64,000 nucleotides of DNA from Tubulanus polymorphus. Taxonomy: Eukaryota > Nemertea > Palaeonemertea > Tubulaniformes > Tubulanidae. The stretch covers positions 29,976,001-30,040,000 of the forward strand of contig NC_134025.1 in NCBI RefSeq assembly GCF_964204645.1. Direction: 5' to 3'. Both the position numbers and the translations under genes were made by a program. A model generated the notes under the pieces. It was not told the DNA's origin, ran no database searches, and saw nothing but the letters and a program-made list of their open reading frames with translations. Shown here piece by piece: positions 23,529 through 34,900 of this stretch. Numbering within the stretch: the stretch's first letter is position 1; each line of letters starts with the position of its first letter.

Positions 23529-26500
23529 ATGGCTAACGAAGAAATTAGTTTTCTGAGAGATCAAGGTAAGGACAGTCAGTAGTATCCACTTTGGACCGCC
23601 TCAACTTGGCTACCCGGGTCTGGCCCTGGGCCGGCCTTCTTCTTGTGTGTGGTGAATAAATAATCGCCAGTTTTAAGTTACACACCGGCCGACTTAAACT
23701 ACCGAAGCGGTTCGTTGTTGAGAAATTGTAAAAAAACAAGACCAACTGTAGCCTACTTCTATTTTCAGTGAAAAGATTGAATGCATCCCTCGCGCAATAT
23801 CAAGAGAAGTATCCCCCTTTAACTTTGGATGAGAAAACGCGATTACCGTTAAACTCTGATGGACCGACAGCTCCGTGGCTCGTTGATAAAGGGTAGGCCT
23901 AAATGTATTATATCGTAGAAAGTCTCTTTCACTGAATGTTTGTTAATGATGATCTTTCTAAATTTTGTTTATTCTATTTTAGGTTATTGTCGCCACTATT
24001 GTTACAATATGATTCACACATCAAAAGTCTCACTGATGAACTGCAGATGTACAAGGTAAATTCATGAATATAAATCAATCAGATTTAAAAAGTGTTGGAT
24101 ATTATTTACTGTTTTCTCAATGAACATTCTATTTTCATCTCCCAGAGCGACCAACAATCGTTAAGGTCACAGATTGAAAAACTGGTTGCCGAGAACCGTC
24201 GCCTGGCGACTGATATGAGAGAAGTGGTACAGACACAATTAGAGGATTTCAGCGCTGTAGATTTGGCTCCTGTAAATGTAGGGGACGATCATATGTTAGA
24301 GAATTTACAACAACAATTAGACATCGCCGTACAGGTATAAAAAGAGCGCCACCTGCAAGCAGGCGCGAACATGTGATTCAATCATGAAACTGTTCTGATT
24401 TTTAATTGAAAATGTTTAAATTCTGTGCAATCCAGTTTGGATAGTTATAAGAAATGAACTCGTTAAGCTGTTGGGTCAAATGAAACAACAGTGGAACAGG
24501 GTCCTTCGGTCCAGATGTCTTTAAATGTTTTTCATTGAAGGAAAAACAAGTTCAAGCTGAAATGGCTCATTCTGCTATGCATGAAATTGAGCGTCTAGAA
24601 AAAGAACTCAGAGAACAGAAAAGTTCACCGCAATGGAAGTTATTTGAACAGCAGGCAAATCAGGTACTAACTGAAGAATAATTTTACAATATTTCACTCA
24701 CTGTAACGGTAAGGCTTAATTCTAACAATGTCTAACATGTCTATTTATGGCTTATTTTGATGATTATTCTTCTAAGCGTACAGTATGTTACCAGTATAAC
24801 ACAACATGATTTCTAACATTCTGGGAATTGGTGGATAATCAGCTGCACTAAGATATAAACACTAACAGTTTAACTCTTTATTCATTTTATACAGCACTTA
24901 TACACGGTAAGTTTATTCATGTTTATGAATTGAATTGACGATTATGTTCATTTTCTTTCCTGATGCTGTGTTCAGTGAATTGAGTTGTTTTTACTCTTCA
25001 GATCAAGGAACAGTATTTTTCAGCCGTTTCATCATTGAATAATGAAATCAGTAAATTACAAGATGAATTGAGGTTTGTTAATTACTATGCATGAGCAATG
25101 AATCTACTTCTGAGAATGCGGATGTTTTATTCATGATTTTCTTTGCGGTTTTTTTTTCTTAAAGGAAAAGTAAAAATTCAGAACGAACAGCGAACGTTCA
25201 GGTGACAGAACTGCGTCGTACGTTGGAGGATATGAAAACTGAACTTCATAACATGGTACATTTGATGCAAACCAGTTTCAATTCGAGGGTTCTTACAGAT
25301 CAGGAAAAAGGATAGAACCCTGACTCTCGTTGAAAATTAGGGAAAATTCAGGAAATTTGAATTTTCGGTGTCTTGCTGTTCATGCTGGTTGGTGATGAGT
25401 GGCACGAGGAACCTTTTGATAAGAAACAGTCCCCACTGGGGATATTTTATGATTTGATCGGGGAAACTTTGGTCAAGGGTCAGGGAATTTTGGATTCGCT
25501 GATCTGTAAGGACCCTGTAATTCATAGCGTTTCGAAACACAGATATCAGTCCTGTTTAAAATGTCGAACTAAGCTCATCTTTGGGACTAAAGTCATGACT
25601 GAAAGTGAACTCAAGTAAAGGATATTTTTGTATGTATTAATTGTAGGAAAGAAGTCGCGACGAAGCTTTATCGAATTGTGGATCGAACGAGGCGTTAACC
25701 GCTGAATTAAAGGCTCTTTTAACGGACGTGCAACGCAAACTACAAGGAGCCATGAGAGAAATAGAGGAAGAGAAGAATACTCGAACGACGGCGGAGAAAA
25801 CCATTCCAGAATTACAGAAACGATGCACAGAATACGAACAACGCGAATACGAAGCTATGATTCAAGTGAGAGATAGCGCTCAGTTGGTCGAGAATATCAT
25901 ACACGAAAAAGATCAATGTTTAATCAGCGAAAAACAAAAAGAAGAGGAAATCATCAAACTTCAAGACACGATTAATAAACTAGTGGATGAGGCCGGTATC
26001 AGAACTAAAGAGGAAGTTGAAAACGTGCGACGCCAGTATAATACAAATATAGAGAAACTGACTGAGGAAATTTATAGATTAGAAATGGAGAATACGGAAA
26101 AACAAGTTCAAATGGAACGAGCTGTGAGAGAGAAAAAATCGATCGAAGCTGAACTCGAAAAGGTAAATTAGACTCCTCCATACTCAGTGCTGATTTCTGG
26201 TGTAATTATTTACTCGTGTTTTAGCGAACTTACTGCCAGGTATAACTGTGGGTTTTGCACATTAAAAAGATTGGTGATACAGTGTTTTGAATGTGTGAGG
26301 AGTGAAGGGTCCTCGAGGAACCGGATTGATCCAGTACCGGCATTTATTGAGTGCTAGCGTGTGAATTGTTCTGGTTGTATGTCATTTTAGATTTATAGAG
26401 AAGGTTTAGTAAAAGGGACGAAGGAAGCGAGTGTTTTCGATGAACTGAATTCACGAATGTTCAGCGCAGAACGAGAACGAGATGAATTACGTATAAAACA

Positions 26501-27780
26501 TGAAGCGTTAGAAAATAAACAGAAACGAGCAGAGATCGCGTGAGTATTGAGTTCATATTGAGTTCATATTGAGTTCATATCGGGTCGTGAGTTTTTGGGA
26601 AATCATTCAATCGTTTTTGGGAAATTATAAATCTTTTATTCTTTTTTAAATGAATTGTTTGTTTTGTTTCGTTTCAGTCAAAAACAGGAGAAATCGTTTT
26701 ACGAAGCCGAAACGGATAAATTGAAAGATCGAATCTCGACGTTGAATACTGAATTCGAAAACTTGTCCGAAGATCGTCTGAAATATTTAGAAGAAATCGA
26801 CGAATTAAAACGTAAATTAATCGAGGTTCAGACCGATAGAGAAGCAGCTGAGAGAAAATTCAATAAACAGGTATCAGTTTCGATGCATAGCTGCAGCTCG
26901 TGTTCGGTTCGTGCCTTTATCGAAATTACGTAGTTATATATTTATGTGATTTCATAGGTCGCTTTCTTAGAACAAGATAAAGTTCTGAAAGAAAGAGAAT
27001 TAGAAGTTCGATTACAGAGCACCGACGATGCACATCGGCACGGAATGTTGGAAATTCGTAAACTGCTGTCGGCTCATCAGAAAATGGCTGCGAAATGGAA
27101 AGAAGAATGTCGATCTATAACGCAGAAATTCGAAGATAAAGTGTTAGATTTACGAGCGGAAATTTCCAGATTAAAAGCGAGAAATAAAGAATTAACGGAT
27201 ATTCTTCAAGATAATAGAGATAAATCAAAACAGGTAAATTATAAAATCACTGAGAGATAGTCTTACTACGCGTAACATAGTTTAAATCTAATTGTGCGGA
27301 TGTGTTTTATTTATCAGTCTGAAGATATGTTGTCGGAATACAGCAGGAATATTAGAAAGTTAGAAGAAAGAGTTCGTGAGGCAGAACAAAAAGCAGCAGT
27401 AGCCGCCAAACAGGTCAGTTTTGAGGGAACTGGAAGAGAAGAGTTACGGGTTTTCTGCCACAGGTGAATAAACATGAGCGACTGTTTTGATGTTGTAGTT
27501 TTCTCGTTATTTTATCTTCAAAGGTGTCTCTTCAAATTGCTCGTGAAAGGAAGGCATTCAACGAAAAACGTCGCCATCAGCGAGAAGCTGATCGTAATAG
27601 ATTTGATTTATCCAGGTATAAAACTGTAAAAAAAGAGTTTTTTATTTCGTCATTCATTTCTCCTTTTCTAACAGTGTACGTTTCTGTATTTTCAGCCGCA
27701 CAACTGAAGCGCATTCGATGTATAGACAAGATGAAACGAGATCGCCACCTTTAATAATCGATTCCTTCGCCAAACAATGA
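23529..27780 (+). CDS. SCLT1: SCLT1, sodium channel and clathrin linker 1 (distal appendage coiled-coil protein)
   Basis: Multi-exon gene for an almost entirely coiled-coil protein of about 640 residues; the human protein has 688. It begins MANEEISFLRDQ, matching the family's short N-terminal motif, with ATG at 23,529. Family-specific blocks follow: YEAMIQVRDSAQLVE (25,850s), EAGIRTKEEVENVRRQYN (26,000s), ELEKIYREG across the 26,163/26,391 splice, EIRKLLSAHQKMAAKWKEE (27,050s) and LEERVREAEQKAAVAAKQ (27,360-27,412). The last exon ends SFAKQ with TGA at 27,778-27,780. SCLT1 is known at the mother-centriole distal appendages, where it supports membrane docking and ciliogenesis, and was first described as linking a sodium channel to clathrin. 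It stands head-to-head with the dynein gene, 1.67 kb apart. A 25.3-25.5 kb intron holds a MITE. Confidence 0.92.
25286..25516. repeat. MITE-like element, GGGTTCTTACAGATCA family (best-preserved ends)
   Basis: 231 bp in an SCLT1 intron. The left end AGGGTTCTTACAGATCAG and the reverse complement of the right end, AGGGTCCTTACAGATCAG, differ at one base in 18. The interior carries the complements of the blocks seen at 15,144 and 17,154, so it is inserted in the opposite orientation to those copies. Confidence 0.8.
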
Positions 27781-28006
27781 TAATATTCTCAATACTCATT
27801 GATGATTTTTCTAAATCACATGAAATAACTGAAAAAGATGATAATGAATTCTATGCTATTGTTAGAACAACGATCTTTATTTAAAAGTGTATGCAGTATT
27901 TTATGTTCGATTCAAAGTATTTATTTGAAATCATAAGTAGATGATCATATGTAGACTAGGTATATTTTATATCAGGAGGTATGAAATCCATCCCAGTCAG
28001 TATAGT

Positions 28007-28155
28007 ACAGTGGAACCTGCGAGCACCAGCGATCGATTCTGTACTTAATAACCGATAGATCGTTATATCCAGTACTAAATTATCGTAGTTAAATTGTCAC
28101 GTATGGAACGAAATACTTGGTTCGTTGTATTCATTTATAACTAGGGTTCCACTGT
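28007..28155. repeat. 149-bp foldback element with ACAGTGGAACC ends in the SCLT1 3' region
   Basis: ACAGTGGAACC at 28,007-28,017 and GGTTCCACTGT at 28,145-28,155 are perfect 11-bp inverted repeats. CAGTG-type ends are common in Tc1/mariner-derived MITEs; assignment to that group is inference. It is likely transcribed within the SCLT1 3' untranslated region. Confidence 0.7.
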
Positions 28156-28430
28156 TAATAAAGTAATACGTGATTGGTATTTATATGTTTAGAATACACG
28201 GTAGATTTGACCACGGTAAAATGGATATTTGTTGAAATATCTTCAGCCAGATCCACCTAACTCACAAATCGCTCATTTCACACATGAAACGTCACTGCCA
28301 AAATTACTGTACGGACCTCCTCATATTTTTGTATTGATCGTAGTGTATTGTGATTGTATTTGAGGTGAATTATGTTTAATAATGTCTAATTTCATGAATA
28401 GACATAAGTAATATATATGTAAAGTTTTTA

Positions 28431-28441
28431 AAAATAAATCT
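28431..28441 (+). terminator. Probable SCLT1 polyadenylation signal
   Basis: AAAAATAAATC lies about 650 bp after the SCLT1 stop and is followed by a T-rich stretch. It contains the canonical AATAAA hexamer. From here to 29,299 I see no convincing gene; the next gene converges from the other strand. Confidence 0.45.
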
Positions 28442-29299
28442 TTATATTTTTTATTGTAAAAATATCTGTTCAGTTTTTCTACCGTACTGGTTGGTCATAA
28501 GGAGAGGAAGTCTTAGAAACGACTAGAAGACAAGTTCATTCCCCGAGTTATCCGCTATCCACCGTACATTCTATCGCAGTGTGGCTGCTTAACTGGAAAT
28601 CGGGGGAAAGAAATTTTCTTTAAGATAAAGTCGGGGAATTCGGTAGAAAAAGCTACAATATGAAGGAAATTTTGAGATTGCTAGATCGCTCGTAAAATCT
28701 TACAGTTTCTGTCTACATGTTGTAAGTGCAAATGCATCTAACTGTTAATTGATTTGATTCTTAGCCTCGAGTCAGGGGAAACGTGCATGTCAGAGAAAAA
28801 GCAAGTGATAGAAAAGTGGCCTCCCTGTATCGTTTATATATTGGAAGTATTTATTCAGTATCAATTGAAATTGTCATCATTTTCCTCAAACATGGCGCGA
28901 TGAACAAGGAATTTCTGACGACTGGATTTTTTATAGTTTCGTCTCCAAGGCGTCTCTCAATAGCTTTACAACACGCAGAGTCAGACGCGGAGTTCACGAA
29001 TAGTTATTGGAAAGGAGGGAACCCGCAGTTCGTGGATAGTTCCTATCAAAAGAAACGGACTTTTAGGATGTTAAGGGAATTTTCCAATGACTATCAGTAC
29101 AACCACCAACTCATCCGTCTGTTTCTACGAAAATCATTCTCGAATATTCATTCCAGCTTTCATCCATTCTTGTCAACCCAGTTCAAACACTAATCCTTAA
29201 TGTCCTCCGATAATCACTGAAAAACTATAATGAAATGACAAGTTTCTGGTAATTTATCTAATATATATTTCTATCGTAAAATATGAATATAACGTCTTT

Positions 29300-31977
29300 T
29301 CAATTACGACATTTTTCACGAGACTTCATTAAAATGCGTCTCCCGCTTATTTTCAACAGATTGTCCAATATTCTCTGTTGTTTTTGTAATTGGATTTTTA
29401 ATTTGAAAACTCGGCGCTGTTGTTGCAACCGTTTATGAGATTTTCGTCTCGAACAGCGCAACACTGTGTGCGTGTCGATCCCGAAGATATTCGCTTCCCG
29501 TTCTCTCGCTTTTCTCAATCGATCGAACGGTAGGATTTTGTGGGCAGACGATGACTCGCTATCTGCAGCCCTGGGCTGTAATAGTTGATAATCAGTCCCG
29601 TTTCTGATGATAGTAATTTTACACGGGAAATCATTCGAATCGGATCGCGAGACTTTCTCCGAGTCGTAACATCGCGGAACATCTTTAACATTTACCGTTC
29701 GTCTGTTATTCAACCAGGTTTTGATGTCGCAAATGTTCACCAAACATTGTTTTAATTTTGCCGCTTTCTTTTTGCGACGCTGGTTGAACCACCAGACTGT
29801 ATTATTACCGGCAGTACTCTTTCGTCGAGGTCTCCCGCGTCCACGCAATTTTTCTTTGCTGTTATTTGCAGTTTTTGCATGTAACGCATTATTTTGTGCT
29901 CGGTTGACTCTTTTTTTCTTATGCGTGGTCGATTTCCTCGATATTTCATGCGAGGGCGAATTTTGTGATGGTGTTCGCCGGTCAGATTTCACAAGTAGTT
30001 CGCTACTATTGTTAATATTGTTATTATTATTTACGGCGGCACTGATCGAGTCAGATTCTGATGTCGTTTGCCAGTAAACGCGGCCATTAGGCAGCGACGA
30101 TGAAGCAATCGTAGCGTTTTCAAGATTATCAGCTGCCGATGTCAGAAAGCCACTTTGCCTCTGTTTATCACATTTTCCTTCATTGGCTTCGCAATTTCCA
30201 CCAATTTCAATTCGGTTTTCAGATAATGGAACGACGTCGTTTCTGCTGAGATTTTCATTTTGATGAAGCTTCATTTTGGAGAATGTCGTCGACAAATCAA
30301 TAACGTTGGCGCTTTCAGCAGAATGTTGGGCATTTACGACTTGTTCGTCGCAAGAAATTCGCTTTACTTTCATAGATTTTCTATTGCGGACGCAATTCGT
30401 TCGGCTTTTATTCATAATCCCCTTTTTATTTCTATAGACGTCACTCGGTTGACGATAAGCGAGCATTACTGGGATTTCTTTTGAAATTGTGTGCGCATCT
30501 TTAGGGACTTCACTTTCAGTTTTTGACGGCGATGATTTCGAAAAGGGAATTTCTACCCGATTTATATTCATTACGTCATCCCTCCGTCCAGCTACCCGCA
30601 GATCTAAAGCTTCGCTATCGTCATTTTCCGTAAAAACAACGAATTTTTTCATTAGTTTTTCTCGATTCGATTTTTCTTCATTTGACATCATCAGTTTTTG
30701 TGAATGGTTATCAAAAGCAAAATCGGTATCTTTCAGGGTTGATATCATTAGATCAAGGGGTTTGTTTTCATCTGATTCCGTTGTAGCCTGAAAGACGGTG
30801 TTGTACTTATCACATTCGTCGTTTCTCACGTCAGCATCATCGACATATTTGAAATACGGATATACGGTGCAGTTTTGATCGATCGCTGGAAAATTTATTC
30901 GAAGACATTCTTCCGTAGCGATAGCCTTATTGCTTTGTAGACGAGTGACATTATATTGAGCCAAGCGAACTTGATGTTCTTCACCGCGAATGATATTTCG
31001 TTGAGGTGAAGTAAGGTTTATGTCTAACTTATCCCGCTGTTTTAATTGATTATTCGTTATTGGCGAAACTACGGCCGTTTTCTTTTTCTTGGTATCCGGA
31101 AAATTGCCGGAACTTCCATTTAACGGTAAATCTTGAGATTTCTTGGAACTACTTAATCTTCTGCCGGGTAACAGCTTCGTCATTGCGCCGTCGCTATTAG
31201 GTTTATTAGATATGCTGACTATATCATCGATTCGTCTTTCGAAATCGGCGACGTTTTTAGATTCAGTATTTCCGTGCCCCTTGAGAATTTTCCGTCGCTT
31301 CGAGTAGCATTTATTGATGTACTGTGGACTGTTCGGGGGATTGTTGTTTGGGTAGACGTCGTATAAAGAATTACAGCTAAGCTGCATATCAGTAGTTTTA
31401 GTAGAAGATGAACGCGGTATATTTACCACTGAACCTCCGCTATGAAAGCTGTTACAAACGAACGAGATTTTATTCTGTGTATCGTCACTTACTTTTTTCT
31501 CAGACGCTTCGGGCTTCTTCGAGAAATGTCTGTACGGATTTTCTGCTTTGACGCTCGGTTGAGTCGACTCCAATTTCAATCGTTCACCGCATAAGATTCT
31601 GTTAATAGATAATTTAGTTTCATGCGGCATATCGGGTATAACGAGATTGTTTAGAATTAACGGTGCCATCAGCAAGCTTCCATAGTCGATGCAATTAGCT
31701 ATTTCAGGTGTTGTCAATGGCGGCAAGTGTCCTGGAAATAGGGCAGGTTGTATGTACATATCGCTTCGATAAAATGGCGATATCGTCATTTGATTTTTTA
31801 AAGCCATAGCAGCTGAGAAAGCTTCTCGCCGGAATTCAGATATCAAATTCGGAATATTCGGCGCCATGTTTGTTCGTAGTTCATTTCCGAGTGATTCAAA
31901 CGATAGACGTTCAGCGTCGCCTCCAGTAGAGTTGATCATCGTATTTTGATGAAATTCGATCAAATTTCCAATTGCTC
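29300..31977 (-). CDS. Unrecognised nuclear protein, large terminal exon, with CtBP-type motifs and AT-hook
   Basis: An open frame of 890-odd codons. The upstream end looks like a splice acceptor (T-rich, TTTCAG at about 31,978-31,983), so earlier exons are probably missing from this call. Visible features are three PxDLS-like sites, KPLDLMIS (about 30,750), EALDLRVAG (about 30,600) and NVIDLSTTFS (about 30,290), similar to motifs that bind the co-repressor CtBP. There is an AT-hook-like RGRGRPRRK (29,820-29,846), a WWFNQRRKKKAAK basic patch, several other Lys/Arg-rich stretches and an Asn run. No zinc finger, homeodomain or enzyme motif is seen. A chromatin or transcription co-repressor role is inference. 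Upstream exons could lie anywhere in 32.0-37 kb. Confidence 0.6.
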
Positions 31978-31999
31978 TGAAATTGAAACAAAACAAAAA

Positions 32000-34900
32000 T
32001 CAATTATTCTAATTAATTAGTTTAATTTAATTTGTTTGATTATCGGTGATGTAATTTTGAAAATTTAGATTCGAAATTTCATTGGTTTCGATCCATGAAA
32101 TCAGAGTGGTTCCATATGGACAACTCACCGAACTTAAACCAATGTTCATTTGAAAAACAATACTCAGATTTTGAATTCATATCATAAATGCAAAACGTGT
32201 TCCCCTCATCATTTTTTATAAAAGTTTATTCCAAGTTCAGACGTCTGGTATTTTTGATAAATATGAAATATGTTAATCCCAATGAAATAAATATACGATA
32301 ATTTTTCCATCAATCGAATAATGTCATAAGAGCTTATATAATATCAAAAACGTACGATAAATTTTAACATAAAAACATATACCCGTTTCAAAAACCTACT
32401 ACCTTTTACCTTTTAAAATAATATCAATATTGCCCGTTTCTAAACCTACAATACCTTGCATATCAAAATCGCCCGCTTAAAGAACCTTCCTTGTAAAATG
32501 TGATATTGTCCACCCCAAAATCTGTAATGACCTTAGTTTACATTAAGTATTTCTGCTGGGGGTTTATAGTTATAGACGTTTTGATGACTTCAATTTTTAT
32601 TTAAACGTAGGTGGCTAAACATATTCAAATTACGTTGACCCTGAATTATCTTGATATAATGTATATATGTATATACAATGACCGTATTGCACTTACAAAA
32701 TATACAATATTCTATGAATATAATGTTTGTTCCTTGATAGACATTTAATAATAACTGTTTTAATACCTGAATTACTGCTGTGTAGTTCCTTCAGATCAGA
32801 TGTATTAATCTTAATAAAGTTAATGTTTCATTTCGTCGTAACGCCATTCATGGAATTGAAATGCACTCACACTATGCTGGTTCTCTAATAACGATGCTAT
32901 GTGATTATATTCTATAGCATGTACAGAATATGGTACATTAGCACCTTGCGGACAAAATACTAAAATATTCATAAAAACCAGCGATAAACCGAGCAAAACC
33001 TGGGGCCGAGTCGTTAATACATAATAAAACAAAACCCAGCACCTCACTCTAATCCTCCCCTACAGAGAATTAATTATCATTCTCATTTTTAATAAAGCGT
33101 CGCTGAATTATATTCCGTATTTAGTATAATTTATGCAGTAGCTTTATGCAAATAAATAAGTATCAATCAAATTTGTCATTTTAAATTCGTCATCGCTCAG
33201 ATTGTGAAGGGTTTTTGAACAGAAATTGCCACTCGTCTGACTTCAGCATTTCCTTTTAAATCATTCTACAAAGTCTACGCGTTGTACGTAAACCAGACAT
33301 TAAAAACCCGAAACAATGAATAACAGTCGCATTGCCACAGTTCTCACTGTCAGAGATTTGATTCTAGAGTAAAAAAACATTTCAAATAAACTGATTTCAA
33401 CTCAGAGTTAAACGATCACTCAGGAAATGAGTCCAGTATGTGATATGGGTTTTTAAGCCGGTATTTCATTCAGTGCATATTAGTAGTTTTTGAATTCAAA
33501 TGAGTGCCTCACAACAGGTTTGAGATCTCGCACCTGTTACTGCTTCAGGGGCTTAAATTGACAGTCATCTATTTGATCAGCGGGGGAGGATGTAGATATT
33601 CAGGAGCTTGAAAACGTTCGAGCACATCGAGAACATTCGAACGATTTGATACGTACCGATCTGATTAGAAAGTTAAGCCATCACCGCAGTAATTAATAAT
33701 CACGATTTAATTCCTCAGTTCTCATATATGAAATTGGACTAGAAAGTTTACTACGTAATTGAAAACGGGGGCAGAACACCTCGGCGCACTCTTCGATATG
33801 AATGTACCCACGAAATTAGCGTGAAAGCTTTTGTGGATCAGATCAGGTTCATACGTGAAGGCCAGGTATATATTTACTTGACTCAATTTGCGAGTCACCA
33901 ACTGATTTCATATATGTCAGAAGTATTACTACGCTGTATATACCTTCACTCAATAACATCTGTTGTAAAATACATCAATGAATGTCCTGCGCAAATATTC
34001 TTTATGGAACAATGAATGTATGAAATGACCTTAGTCTAATTCGATTCCATTTTGATCAGATAACTGTTGAACTGGATCCAGACGAAAGAATATGGAACAT
34101 ATAGAATGTTAAAAACCTATAGATTTGAGAAATTAAGTTCTTTGATTAATCAATTATATTGAGTATAAAGAGACATTGTGGTCTTGGCCCACACTCTCTT
34201 GAGGTCTAGGTCTGGCTCTTCCAAAGACCATTCATGCGCAATCTATATAGATTGACCAAATCGGTCGGTTCTCGTACAAACCAGTCTAGCATGCGCTACA
34301 AAAGGTCGCCTTATTACGTGATGAAGGTAGAGGCACTCAATAACCTTCCACAGACCACTCATGAGCAATCATTGATTGACTGAATACGTCCGTTTTTTAT
34401 TGTTCTGGTACGAACTAGTTTCTGGCCTCGTACGACAAAAAGGACACCTTAGAGACGATGAAGGTCGTGGTTTCACTCGATACCAGTCCTGTACAGCAGC
34501 TGTTTTATTGAATTTTCGGCGATATTTTTTGGTTCTATCGCAACCGAATACTTAGTTATTTAAAATCCAGGATCCAGTTCCATAACCTGCGGGGAATTTG
34601 ACTCTAGAGCTAAACAAGCCCAGACGTACACAACATGCAGAAATAGAAAGAATGTTAGAACAGCCGTAAGCTCCGTAATTTTAGAAATGAAGTTCTTTTG
34701 TATTTTGTTATATTGGAATGTGATCATTCAATTACATTAGGTATATGGGCTATTTGCTTAATGCACTTTGCCACAATGCGTACGTGTGTTTCGATATAGT
34801 TTTATACCATTTAACCATCATGCATATCTCATCTAAAATTGTCATACAAGTGGAAACATGTGTTTCGAGCAACAATTCAAAATGCTTCATTCGTATCTCG

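Noticed and set aside
28783-29193. 136-codon plus-strand ORF between SCLT1 and the nuclear-protein exon
   Set aside because: Composition is like the flanking spacer, with no signal, motif or family resemblance.
29721-30077. 118-codon plus-strand ORF opposite the nuclear-protein exon
   Set aside because: It is the antisense shadow of the long minus-strand frame, with a low-complexity Leu/Phe-rich translation.
32820-33047. 75-codon minus-strand ORF with a possible internal exon (about 32,870-32,950)
   Set aside because: Splice-like edges exist, but the phase does not join the 31,977 exon without a weak donor. Left as a possible upstream exon only.
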